Positions 53,810 to 64,000 of a stretch of DNA of 64,000 bases are shown piece after piece. Both the position numbers and the translations under genes were made by a program. Each line of letters opens with the position of its first letter. The first letter of the stretch is position 1. Source of the DNA: Monocercomonoides exilis (Eukaryota > Preaxostyla > Oxymonadida > Polymastigidae); assembly GCA_001643675.2 (NCBI GenBank), contig LSRY02000024.1, positions 622,001 through 686,000 on the forward strand, read 5' to 3'. A model generated the notes under the pieces. It saw nothing but the letters and a program-made list of their open reading frames with translations, was not told the DNA's origin and did not search any database.

Positions 53810-56680
53810 ATGAAGGGAATTTCAGATTCGGAAATTCCTTCTATAATACATGGAACGTATCGTGTTGATAGAACAAGAAGACTTGGATCTGGTAGTTTTG
53901 GATGCGTTTACAGAGCAATTGATATAAATACAAACGAAGTAATTGCTGTAAAATTCGAAAGAAAATCTCCACAATCAACACTTGAAAACGACTTTAATGT
54001 CCTTTCTTGTTTTCGTGGAATGGAAGGATTTCCATTTGTTAGATATTTTGGAGAGCAAGATTCATTTATTGTACTTGTTTTTGAGATGGTTGGAATGAAT
54101 TTGGAAAGTCAATTTTCTGAATGTAGAAAGCATTTCTCTAAAGAATCATTCGCAATTATTGCGGTACAAGCTATATCCAGAATTGAACAGTTGCATCATA
54201 AAGGTTATATTCACAGAGATATAAAACCTGAAAATTTTTGCTTTGGAATTGGAGATAACGAATCAACTCTTTACCTTATCGATTTTGGATTATCTAAACG
54301 GTATATTGACTTTCATACTTGTCAACATATTCCATTTCGAACAGAGAAAGCCTTGACTGGAACTCCACGCTATGCAACTATAAACGCTCATCTTGGGATG
54401 GAGCAGTCGCGGCGCGATGACTTGGAAGCGCTTGGTTACTTATTCGTGTACTTGAATCAAAAATCACTTCCATGGCAAGGAATGAACGGAGCGACTCCGG
54501 CAAAAAAATATCAAGAAATTGGGCGAATAAAATTATCTATGCCAATTGAGATTCTTTGCAGCAAGTGCCCAGTCGAACTGTGCACATACGTGGCATATGC
54601 GAGGGGCCTGGGCTTCAGCGAGAAGCCTAACTACAGCTACCTGAAATCTTTGATGATTCACATTGGATTTCCATCTGCCGAGAGTGATGTGCTGCTTCGT
54701 TCACAACGTTTGGACTGGCTGCCATCAATACGAAACACTCGTCGCTTGCCACACAAACACAATGCACTGCAAGAGGAATGCGAAATGAAGGAGAGGCCGT
54801 TTTCTCCGATCGTTAAGAAGAGAAGAAGACATCAGCTCATCCTTGCTGAGCAAAGTGAGCACACGAATGAAAATGGCACATCAAAATATCTTCATACTCA
54901 GAATCCAGTGGATTCTGTGTCTTCTCCTGCTTCTCTTGAGTCAGCTGCATCTTCAATATCTTCACCATCTTCGCTGCCTCCTCTTAATTTTCCTTCGAGC
55001 AATCAAGAAGGCCCTATTTATTTTACTTCTTCTTCTTCTTCTACAACTACTCCTTCTTCATCTCCATCATCTCAACATTCTTCTGATTGTCTGCCTCAGT
55101 CTTCTCCACACTTCCAGCTTCCTTTGTCTTCGCTTTCTTTTGCATCTCCTCCTTCATCTGCACGACACAATCTGACAACAATAACATCATCATCATCATC
55201 ATCATCATCTTTTTTCACTCCCCTTCGCCTACCCCTTCCATCTTCGTCTTCGTCTTCTTCTTCGTCTTCTTCTTTTTCTCTTTCTATTTCTTCACCTTAT
55301 CCATCTCACTCACCGTCTCCTTCACCTTCACATTCACCTTCTCCATCTCCATCTCCTCCTCATTTGCCTTCTTCCTCCTCTTCCTCTTCCTCTTCTCGCT
55401 GTTTCGCTGTTGAAGCTGAAGATCTTCGTACCCATACAGGCAGAATGCATTCATTGCACAGACGATCAGCTACACACAGCACAAGCCCCATTCACAAGCA
55501 CTGCACGACACAGAGAAGGAGAAGTCAGAAAGGAAGAAGAGAGGAAAGAGAGGAAAGAGGAGAAAGAGAGGAAAGTCAGAAGAAAGAAGAAGGGAAAGGG
55601 AGAGAAGAAGAGGAAGAAGAAGTTGAAGAGGCAGAGAAATTTGATATGATGTTTCATCCAAAGAAGAATGGAAAAGTGGCACATGCTTCGGAGACAAGGA
55701 AGGAAACAGGGTTAATTACTCCAATTGAACAATCACAATTATCTTCTTCTTCTTCTTCTTCTTCTTCCTCTTCCTCTTCCTCCTCCTCTTCTTCTTCTCA
55801 TTCTCCTCATTCCCCATTGCCCAAGCGCCGTTTCCATCATCTGCATTCACTGACTGTTCCAGAGAACATGTTGTCCTCTCATTCGGCATTTCTTTTGCAA
55901 AGCCAAAGAGAAAACGAAGGAGGAAACGAAGGAGGAGGAGAAGGAGAAGAAGATAAAGAAGAAGGAAGATATTTTCCTTCTTCTCCTACTCGTTTTCTTT
56001 CGCCACATGGTTTAACATCATCTTCTTCCTCTTCTTATTCTTCTTCTTCTTCCTCTTCCTCTTCTTCCTCTTTGTCTTCCTCCTCCTCTTCTTGTTACAT
56101 CAACAACAACAATAGTAATAGAAGTAATAATAACCATAATAATAATCATAATATCATTAACATCAATAACAATAACACTCATTTCCCCAAGCAGCTGAGT
56201 CTCATTCAGAATCAACCTCAACTTCAGTCACAGAACTCGCTTCAGAAGACATTTTCTAATCTTCTGCTGACTCCTCGCCTGCCTCACAAGACTTCCTCTG
56301 GACAGACACAATCGTCTTCTTCTCTGTCTTCTTCTTCCTCCTCCTCATCATCATCTTCCTCTTCCTCATCTTCCTCATCTTCATCGTTTTCTTCTTCTTC
56401 CTCTTCTTCATCATCATCTTCTTCCTCTTCCTCCTCCTCCTCTTCTTCTTCATCCTCTTCTCAAAACGATCTTTCCTCCACTCCATTGACTCATTTCTCT
56501 GTCAACTCCATCTCCTCCCTTCCAATCACCAATGCTTCCAACTCTCCTTTCGAAAGCAGAAGGAGTTCTGAATGTGTTGTCAGCGACACAATACTTTCTA
56601 TTTCTCAACTTCATTCATCATCATCATCATCTTCTTCTTCTTCTTCATCATCATCATCTTCTTCTTCTTCTTCTTCATTC

Positions 56681-56711
<31 letters not shown>

Positions 56712-58543
56712 CTTCTTCTTCTTCTTCTTCTTCTTCTTCTTCTTCATCTTCAATATCTTCACCAGAATCACCTAATCCATTGGCGTTCGGCCAAAGGCTG
56801 CAGAACACAACAGAAACAGATCATAACTCAGCACATCAATTGATGAAAATACCCTTGTACTCATCATCTTTTTCTTCTTTATCATCGACGCCTTCTTCTT
56901 CTTCTTCTAATTCTTCCTCTTCCTCCTCTTCCACATCATCATCATCATCTTCTTCTTCCTCTTCCTCTCCTTCTTCAATGAAATGCTCAAATTCTATTGA
57001 AACTGCAACTTCTTCTTCTTCTTCGCCTCTTTTGCCTTCTGTCTCTTCTTCAAACAATCTTTCTTATGTTCCTTCTGTTCCTTCACGCTCTCCTTCATCA
57101 GCTTCTCCTTCACATTCCACTCAATCACAGACAACTCATTCATTGCCATCTTCTTCTTCTTCTTCCTCTTCTCCTTCTTCTTCCTCTTCCTCTTCTCCTC
57201 CTCCTTCTTCTTCCTCTTCATTGTTTCATTCTTCTTCTTCTTCTTCCTCTTCTTCCTCTTCCTCTTCTCGTCCATATGTACCAACACTGCATTTACCTCA
57301 ACTATCTTCCAATTCATCGTCATCCTCCTCCTCTTCTTATTCTTCTTCTTATTCTTACTCAACTTATTCTTCTCCTTCTCCTTCTGCTCCTTCTTTTTCC
57401 CCTGCTTTTCGCAGTCCCTCTGCTTCAAACAAATTGCTTCATCATTTTTCTTCTTCCTCTTCTTCCTCCTCCTCCTCTTATTCTTCCTCCCCTTCTTCTA
57501 CTTTTTCCACTTTTTCAGCTTTTTCTCCTTCCTCCTCAAAAACTCTATTTAATTTGCCTTCTCCCTCATCATCATCATCATCTTCTTCTTCTTCCCCTTC
57601 TTCTTCCCCTTCCCCTTCTTCTTCTTCTTCTTCTTCTCATATTCTTCCAATCAATTCTCATTCTGCTTCTCTTTCACCAAAAAGCAAGAATCCCTTCACT
57701 CCACCTTCTGTTTCTATGAATTCTCTGTCTTCCCCTCTTCTTTCTCCTTCGGGTTCTGTTTCTTCTATTTCTTCTCATTCTTTTCCTTCTTCTTTGCTTC
57801 TTCATTCACCTCACTCATCTTCTCCTTCTCCTTCACCTTCACCTTCACCTTCACCTTCTCCTTCTCCTTCACCTTCACCTTCTTCTTCTCCTTCTCATTC
57901 TCCTCCGTCTTCTGCTCGTTCTCATATGAACTCTTCATTGTTGAACCATTTGCCTGTTATTGATTCTGTTATTCCTTCTTATTCTTCTTCTTCTTCTTCT
58001 TCTTCTTCTCATTCAAAATCTTCTACTTCTTCTTCCTCCTCCTCCTCCTCTTCTTCTTCTTCATTTCCATTGGTTTCTTCTGCCTCTTCTCGTATTCCTG
58101 TTCTGTTTCGTCCGCTTTCAACTGAGGCAGATTTCCAGATGTCAAAAAATGGAATGAAAAAGGAGGAGAAAGAGAAAGAAAAAGAAGAAGAAGGTTTTGA
58201 AAATGATTGCAAAGAAGAAGAAGAAGAAGAAGAAGATGATGATGATGATATTGAAAAAGAAGAAGAAGGTTATGAAGAAGAAGAAGACGAAGAAAATGAA
58301 GATGAAAATGATGAAGATAATGTTTCTTTCGAAGAAGAAGAAGATGCAAAAGGAAGAAGAAGAAGAAGAAATTTTCACAGAAATCACAAGATGGAAGAAA
58401 GAAGCTTCAATAGCCAAAAGCAAGTGTTTGAGGATGAGAGCAACGAAGAATACGGTTTTTGTGATAACTCTTCGATCTGTGTGCTTATGAACAGCTCTGT
58501 CTTGTCTTCTGATGAAAACAGGTTGAATTTCTTGCCGAATTCT

Positions 58544-58546
<3 letters not shown>
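53810..58546 (+). CDS. CK1-family Ser/Thr kinase with a very long Ser-rich tail
   Basis: An intronless ORF of 1,578 residues. The kinase domain is at about residues 17-290: glycine loop LGSGSFGCVY, VAIK-equivalent IAVKFE, catalytic HRDIKPENF, DFGLSK, and the CK1 signatures LTGTPRYATINAHLG and RRDDLEALGY. It is therefore expected to be active, phosphorylating acidic or primed Ser/Thr substrates. After about residue 290 comes a tail of roughly 1,290 residues of low complexity: long Ser runs encoded by mixed TCN codons, Ser/Pro stretches, one Asn/His run near 56100 (NNNNSNRSNNNHNNN) and a final Glu/Asp-rich segment (58150-58350) ending TAG. The tail is far longer than usual for the family. It is likely disordered and may hold many CK1-type phospho-sites. 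Confidence 0.9.
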
Positions 58547-58586
<40 letters not shown>

Positions 58587-59220
58587 GAAAGAGAGAGAGA
58601 GGAAAAAGAAAATGATGAATTTTTATTTTCTTCTTCTTTTGTGTGTTAATATGCTTATGTGCTTATAAGATTTAATTTGACAATGATTATGTGAGAAGGA
58701 AAGGAAATGGAAATGTTGCAGATGATATATAACTTGTAATTTTACTGCTTTCCATTCTATTTGAATTACATAAATACTTTTTTTTTTTTTTGATATTTTG
58801 AAACGGTTTAGAGAAGTTTTAATTGTATTTTGAAATGAAGATTTCTTTCAAATTTTTGATGGATTATTTTTGTATTTGCTTTTTTTTTTGAATGTTTTCT
58901 AATAATCTTCAGTTAATTATAATTTTTTCTTTTATTTTCTTAAATTTTCTTTAATTTTCTCATATTTTTTTCTTTTTTTTTTCTTGTTTTTCATTGTTTT
59001 ATAAGCATCTGTGTGTCTGTGTGTCAGTGTCTGTTTATTTTTATTCGATAATTATGAGCATCTTTTGTGAGATAAAAAAAAAGATATTTTTTCTTATTTT
59101 TTGTTCAATTTCATGATTATCTCCTAATTTTCTTTCTATGCTTCTCCTTAGCTTCTTTAAAGAATTTGAAAATATTTTTGACGTCTTGTTATTTATTGTT
59201 TTTTTAATTTTTCCTTAATT

Positions 59221-59263
<43 letters not shown>

Positions 59264-60352
59264 CAGTGAAAATGTTATTGTTTGATTGAGAAGTTCAATC
59301 ATAACTTATTTATTGAATAAAAGGCAATTTTATAAGCTCTAAAATTTTTGATGATTATTTTTTATTTATAATTATTTTGCTGAATTATGTTTTTCTTATT
59401 TCATTTTATTTCATTATAATTCTTTTTATTACAATTATTTTTGAATAAATACAAATTTTTTCTTGCTTTACTGAACGCTCCTGTTTATGTAATGTTTTTG
59501 AGCACATCTAAATACTTAATATAATCTTTTTATTTCTTTCTTTTTTTCAAAGAATTAATATTAATATTATTATTATTATTTTATGCACTCAATTTTTGAA
59601 CAACTTCTAAAACCCCGAATCTCTTCTCGTGTAAGTATTTAGTTGTTTCAGTCCTCTGTCTGCGTTTCAGTTTAAAGTACAATGCCTCTTTTCGAATTTT
59701 AACTTATCTTTTATTCATTTCTTTCTTTTTTTATTTTTTTATATCTTTTTGTTTTTTGTTATTTTTTTCACTAAAAACGATGAATGCGAAAAGTTTAAAT
59801 GAAAGAATTAGAAGAAAGAATTCGCAAATGAAATCCTTTCACACAAGAATTGTTTCATGCCAAGTGGCTTTTATGAAGTGAAAAAAAGATTGCAATGCTC
59901 AATTTCTGAGTAAAGCATCACTTTCAAAAGACAATTGCGTTTCCTAAAAATAATAAAAATGAAAATAAAAACATTCAAAAAGAACAAGAACAAAGTTAAC
60001 ATGACGTGACAGTATTTATTCAAAAGAGGATTATTTAGCTGAGAAATACTCAAGAATTGAGAAAATGAAAATGAAAAAAAATGAAAGTCAGTTAGGAAAT
60101 TAAAAAACTGTATGAAAATTTAAAGAAATCCAAGTGATCTACAAAGAAAGCATGCTAAGTGCAACACATAATCATATAATCACATCTATAAATTTCATTT
60201 TTTTTTTCTCCGTTCAAATAAATAAAACATATTCTCCCTCTTCCTCTTCCTCCTCCTCTCCTTCCTATTTCTTTTCAATCCAAAATCCCCTAATCTCCCT
60301 TCTCTTTCTCTCCACCTTCCCCTATCCCTTTGTCTCTTCCCTTTTTTTTTTA
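58547..60352. other. Intergenic with (GA)n and poly(T)
   Basis: It begins with a (GA)n run at 58544-58580 directly after the kinase stop. There is an uninterrupted 38-T tract at 59226-59263 followed by CAG. The rest is T-rich DNA with no supported gene. Short ORFs here have no coding character. Confidence 0.5.
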
Positions 60353-62659
60353 TTAGTGTCTTCTTCTGTGTGAAAGAGTCTGCACCATTCCTTCTGATAG
60401 CTGTGTTAGCTGCTGTGTGATCATCGAAGGCGCCTCTTTGAACGAGATTCCATGCACAGACATCTTCAGATGCGGGTGAATGTCACTCAGCGGATCCTCT
60501 TTCTGTGTTGCATCGCCTGATTGCGCAGAAGAGGAAGAAGCAGCTGAAGAAGAAGACGAAGACGAAGAAGACGAAGAAGAAGAAGATGATGAAGACAAAG
60601 CAGAACCTCCTCCCAATCCCGAATTCGCCGACGAGTTCGCCTTCATCTCCTCCGCCAGTGCAAACGAAGGTCCCTTGTACTGCAGATACGACGGGGCTCT
60701 GTACATCAGCGCCGCTGCCCCGCCTCCTCTGAGCGAGGCCGTCACACTGCGATGCCTCCTCCCTGCTGTCTGCGAGCGCATTCCGCCGTCCCCACCAAGC
60801 GAAGACGCAGCCGATGCAGCTGATTTCCCACCCCACAAACTGCCACTGGGCGTCGACGCAAACGCCACAATGTTCTCTCCTTCCCAGCCTGCACCAGCCT
60901 CGTCCAGCTCGTCGATGTCCATCTCTCCATTCAGAATCAGATTCTCCTCTTCTTTCTGCTTCGCTGCTGCTGTCATCCCTGCTGCTGCTCCGCCCAGCAT
61001 CGTCTGGCTGCCTGAAAATAGACCCTGCGCATCTGAGCCATATGCACCTGAAGATGATGCAGACGACGCAGAAGAAGAAGAGGCGCCAATAAGCTCTGCC
61101 TGCTGCTCTTTCCTTTCTCTCAGTCTCTTCTTCCGGTCTTCTTCTTCCATTTGCACCTGACGAGCGATCTCCAGCGGGGACACCAGCTGATAATCTTTGA
61201 AGTTGTCAGCGCTTCTCTTCCCTCTCGAAGACACTGGAGCAAACTGCCCCGAATTCACAGAGTTAGATAGAGAGCCAGCAGAAAAAGCAGAGGAAGAGGA
61301 AGAAGGCGAAGTGGCAGGTGCAGGTGTAGACGCAGCGGAGGGGCTCATTGAGCTGACACTCGACATGCTCCCTGCTGTGCCTGGCCTTGCGCGAGTGGAA
61401 GAAGAGGCAGAAGAAGAAGCATAAGCTCCGCCTGTCTGATGCCTCGCCCCACGCGCCGCAATCACCTGCTGGTGCCTTGCCCGCTCGCCGATCTCCAAAA
61501 ACAGGCCAAACGAGTTCTGTGTCTCTTCGGAGAACATCTTCTTCTTCTTTGTCTGCGACAGCGGCACAACTGTTGTCAAGAAGCCGTCCAGCGGGCGCCT
61601 CGTGTGGCGTGTGGCGGTGTTGTCTTCTTTGCCTTTCTCTTTTCGACTGGCTGTACCACTGCGCGACGCCTGCTGCGTACCAGAAGAAGATGACGCCTTG
61701 TACCCCTCAGAGCGCATTGTGCCGTTGTTGTACCCGCCTTCTTCTTCATGTGATGGCGCTCTTTGCCTCACAGATGGCGGAGAAGCAGCGTCTGTATAGG
61801 ATCCCTCACCACCACTGTCTCTTGATTGCCACTGCGAATTGAATGATCGTTCACGTGGCGTCATGAAGTTCTCATCCCCTGACGAGTCTGCAGTCGAAGC
61901 GCTGCTCCCTTTCCTTTCGTGGCCTCTGCCGTCTCTGTCGTACTCTTCATACTCAATCCCTTCGTTCCGCCAGATTCCCTTTTGCCTTCCCCCCGTGCTC
62001 CCATCTGCACCGACCCACCGGCTGCCCTTTCCTTCCTCTTCCTCCAGCTTTCTCCTCGCCCTGCGCACTATCCCTCCGCGCGTCTCTTTCAGTGCCTTTG
62101 AAGTGTCCCCCGACATCTGCCGTGTCGCTACTTTCGCTAAAAATGTGCTTTCGTAGTCTCTTTGAATGCGCCGCGGGTCGAAATCGTACCGCTGCCGGCC
62201 AGACATCGGCCGCACCTGGTACGTCGAGCGGGTGGCAGACAGAGAGGAGGCCGTGTAGCCTGGATGGTAGCTCTGCGTCTGCTGCCGCGAGCTGAGTCGA
62301 CTACCGCCATCGCCATACATCGAATTCTGCGTCAATGATAGCACTTCCCCCCTCTCTCTTACCATCCCTTCTCCACTTCCGCCATTCGCAGTGGTTCCCT
62401 CTCCACTACCGCCAAATAGGATGCTTCCTCTGCTTGTCGATGCATATGTCCCGCGGCTGCTCGGCCGCTCACCGCTGGCGCTGCTAAGCGCGCCGCTGCT
62501 GGACGGGCGAAAAGAACTTGCTGAAAGAGCTACTGATCCGCTGGGCGAGATTGGCGAACGGCTTGTGGCGGGTGAGGCGTCGGTGGCGGGCGGAGGAAGG
62601 CCGGATACGGCGATTGTCGATGGGATGTATTCCAGGCGTTGGAGAGATGGATGAGAGGG
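60353..62659 (-). CDS. Unknown Ser/Gly-rich, low-complexity protein
   Basis: I do not recognise this protein. The first in-frame ATG is at 62365 (MVRERGEVLSLTQNSMYG), giving 670 residues to TAA 60353. The frame stays open and coding-like upstream to 62659 (SPSGSVALSASSFRPSSSG...), directly after a CTACCAG acceptor-like site, so a start exon further upstream is likely. The protein is rich in Ser, Gly, Ala and Arg. Short ordered islands include RRIQRDYESTFLAKVATRQ, NSFGLFLEIGERARHQQ and, at the very end, HLKMSVHGISFKEAPSMI followed by a basic HRRRH terminus. GC content is clearly above that of the flanks. No domain can be named; a scaffold or cytoskeleton-associated protein is possible but unproven. 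Confidence 0.6.
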   Translation of the reverse strand, partial: PSHPSLQRLEYIPSTIAVSGLPPPATDASPATSRSPISPSGSVALSASSFRPSSSGALSSASGERPSSRGTYASTSRGSILFGGSGEGTTANGGSGEGMVRERGEVLSLTQNSMYGDGGSRLSSRQQTQSYHPGYTASSLSATRSTYQVRPMSGRQRYDFDPRRIQRDYESTFLAKVATRQMSGDTSKALKETRGGIVRRARRKLEEEEGKGSRWVGADGSTGGRQKGIWRNEGIEYEEYDRDGRGHERKGSSASTADSSGDENFMTPRERSFNSQWQSRDSGGEGSYTDAASPPSVRQRAPSHEEEGGYNNGTMRSEGYKASSSSGTQQASRSGTASRKEKGKEDNTATRHTRRPLDGFLTTVVPLSQTKKKKMFSEETQNSFGLFLEIGERARHQQVIAARGARHQTGGAYASSSASSSTRARPGTAGSMSSVSSMSPSAASTPAPATSPSSSSSAFSAGSLSNSVNSGQFAPVSSRGKRSADNFKDYQLVSPLEIARQVQMEEEDRKKRLRERKEQQAELIGASSSSASSASSSGAYGSDAQGLFSGSQTMLGGAAAGMTAAAKQKEEENLILNGEMDIDELDEAGAGWEGENIVAFASTPSGSLWGGKSAASAASSLGGDGGMRSQTAGRRHRSVTASLRGGGAAALMYRAPSYLQYKGPSFALAEEMKANSSANSGLGGGSALSSSSSSSSSSSSSSSSSAASSSSAQSGDATQKEDPLSDIHPHLKMSVHGISFKEAPSMITQQLTQLSEGMVQTLSHRRRH

Positions 62660-62811
62660 CTGGTAGGTTTTGTGAACAGATGTGCAATGAATTATTTGAT
62701 GGTTTTCATAATGTCAAATGTGTTGTCAACCAAGCATCAACATTAATATTAACATAAAAAGCAAAATTATTTTATGAAAAAATTAATCAAGCTATACTAG
62801 CGTTATATTTC

Positions 62812-63564
62812 TTATTGTGGCTGTCTCTGAACGAGAATTTCTTGATGCAGTCCCCAATAAACTTCTGTTGCTTCGCATTGTTCCCAGGTTTGTTTCTTCC
62901 ATTGATTCCATTTCAAGTACCTATCAATGTGCGCAATGAAATAATTACTTAGAAAAAATGCAAAAAGTGGTGGAATACTTCTTGATATGGAGTTGTATGT
63001 CTCACAAGGATATCTTCTAATTCAGAAGTGTCAACTGATCCAAAATGTTTTTCAAGTGTTTTTTGTGGAATTTTCCCTTCTTTTACCAAATCTATTATTC
63101 GAAGATGAGAAATAGGTATGTCATAATCCTTGGAAAAATATTAATAAAGAATCAAATTGTTATTTAGAGCAAAATTGTGCAAATGCAAACGCTATAAGAT
63201 TCTTTCATTCTTGAAATCATCACGTTCTCTAATCCAAAGGATTCGTGATATGTTTCATCAGGAACTGCTGGATCTATTCCAGACATTTTTCTGAGAAATT
63301 TATAAAAAATGAAAAATGTCATCAAAAAATATTTGTTAACATTTTAAAAATGAAAGCATTTAATAGTATTCATAGACATGAATTCTATATAATGTAATTT
63401 AAAGAATAAAATCCAAACCTCGTTTTTGAAAGAGAAGAAGGAGGATGAACATTATTTAATGTTTTTCGCTTTTCAGAAAGTAAGCTAAGTCCATCTTGAG
63501 CCATTTGCGATGGCACAGACTGAATGCTTCTTGGAGATACAGGTATTAAATGAGAATCGTGCAT
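62812..63564 (-). CDS. Unknown small spliced protein
   Basis: Reconstructed from splice signals. ATG 63564 (MHDSHLIPVSPRSI) opens exon 1, 63419-63564. Intron 63291-63418 (GTTTGG donor), exon 2 63191-63290, intron 63129-63190 (GTTTGC donor), and exon 3 62979-63128 follow, with phases that fit. Readable parts are KMSGIDPAVPDETYHESFG and YDIPISHLRIIDLVKEGK. A last intron 62921-62978 (GTATTC donor) is less certain. The Trp-rich frame behind it (YLKWNQWKKQTWEQ), which ends TAA at 62812, is one base out of phase with the simple splice, while the in-phase reading continues to a TAG near 62790. No family was recognised. Confidence 0.5.
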
Positions 63565-63767
63565 AAACCAGAATTATTTACAATTATTTGATTGCGATTA
63601 AAAACTGCAAAGATCTTATTGAACGAAAATATCGTTTCTTTACAAAATACGCTAAATACGATATTGTTAAATGATTTACGATATTTTTTTCCTCAACAAC
63701 AAAGTTGTCACCCATAAGAAAACTATAAAAAAGTTACTGTTTTTTTGTACACATTTTTGAGTATTTC

Positions 63768-64000
63768 ATGATTAATAATCTTTATGGTAAGTCAATGAAT
63801 TCTTGAGTGTAATTTTTTTCTTTTATAGTTTGTTTTTTACATTATTCTTTTTTCAGAACAAATCGAATTATTGTTGAATCGAGCATCTGAAGTCGAAGAT
63901 GACGATATACAGTCCATTACAAATAATTTATTAACTTTACCTCCGCAACCGCAAAGTTATTACAGAAGGATATCAGTAGATAAACTTGGAATTTTAATCA
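63768..64000 (+). CDS. Unknown spliced gene, 3' end outside window
   Basis: ATG 63768 encodes MINNLY. An intron at 63787-63856 (GTAAGT donor, TTTTTTCAG acceptor, 70 nt, phase 1) leads into an exon that is open to the window edge (EQIELLLNRASEVEDDD, then ITNNLLTLPPQPQSYY). The 204-bp space to the divergent gene at 63564 is likely a shared promoter region. Too little sequence is present to name the protein. Confidence 0.5.

Noticed and set aside
55410-58490. Many open frames of poly-Leu, poly-Phe, poly-Glu or poly-Lys opposite or shifted to the CK1 gene
   Set aside because: They are shadows of the TCN/GAA repeats of the kinase tail.
1-64000. Alternative genetic code (TAA/TAG as glutamine, known in some oxymonads)
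   Set aside because: Domain-bearing ORFs end at TAA and TAG where the protein would be expected to stop, and no internal TAA/TAG occurs in the ~2,980-residue receptors or the kinase domain.

Overview
The window is nuclear DNA of a microbial eukaryote. It has short GT-AG introns (49-177 nt, plus one candidate of 336 nt) whose donors are mostly GTTTG, very AT-rich intergenic DNA, eukaryotic transposons (Merlin-, pogo- and hAT-like) and eukaryote-only domain combinations (RING/B-box/coiled-coil/MATH, CK1 kinase, Kelch plus Cys-rich plus membrane segments). Giant beta-helix surface proteins carrying a degenerate kinase tail, together with this intron style, suggest a metamonad protist, perhaps an oxymonad. 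That placement is an inference. The real genes end on TAA, TAG and TGA alike, so a standard code fits.

Layout. 1-1373: 3' end of an unknown spliced gene. 1666-4099: a 2.4-kb palindrome built from two opposed Merlin-like transposase pseudogenes. 4249-5125: two inverted-repeat MITEs (families B and A). 5377-7774: a TIR-bounded insertion (element C) carrying a decayed, GC-richer coding remnant. 7904-16840: giant beta-helix/pseudokinase receptor gene 1. 17435-18442: a second near-perfect palindrome with TA target duplications. 18620-18963: another MITE A. 19342-26616: decayed relative(s) of the receptor family. 27911-32261 (-): spliced Kelch/Cys-rich membrane protein. 32625-36147 (-): TRIM37-like E3 ligase with a MATH domain blown apart by Ser-rich insertions. 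36251-39999: hAT-like element D with 8-bp target duplications, holding a three-exon gene fragment. 40379-43800: microsatellites, MITE B, MITE A and a pogo-like transposon. 44056-52986: receptor gene 2. 53810-58546: CK1-family kinase with a ~1,290-residue low-complexity tail. 60353-63564 (-): two unknown spliced genes. 63768-64000: 5' end of another spliced gene.

The main structural result is a ~12-kb direct segmental duplication. Positions 4777-17190 correspond to 41070-53325. Copy 1 is interrupted by element C and copy 2 by the pogo-like element, and each copy supplies the other's empty site. This allows exact insertion junctions and target-site duplications to be read, and shows the duplication is older than both insertions.

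Functionally, the window is a surface-receptor locus (two intact giant receptors, at least one pseudogene, and a Kelch/Cys-rich membrane protein) embedded in transposon debris, next to regulatory genes (E3 ligase, CK1 kinase). The receptors have an extracellular beta-helix, one membrane segment and a cytoplasmic kinase-like domain without catalytic motifs.
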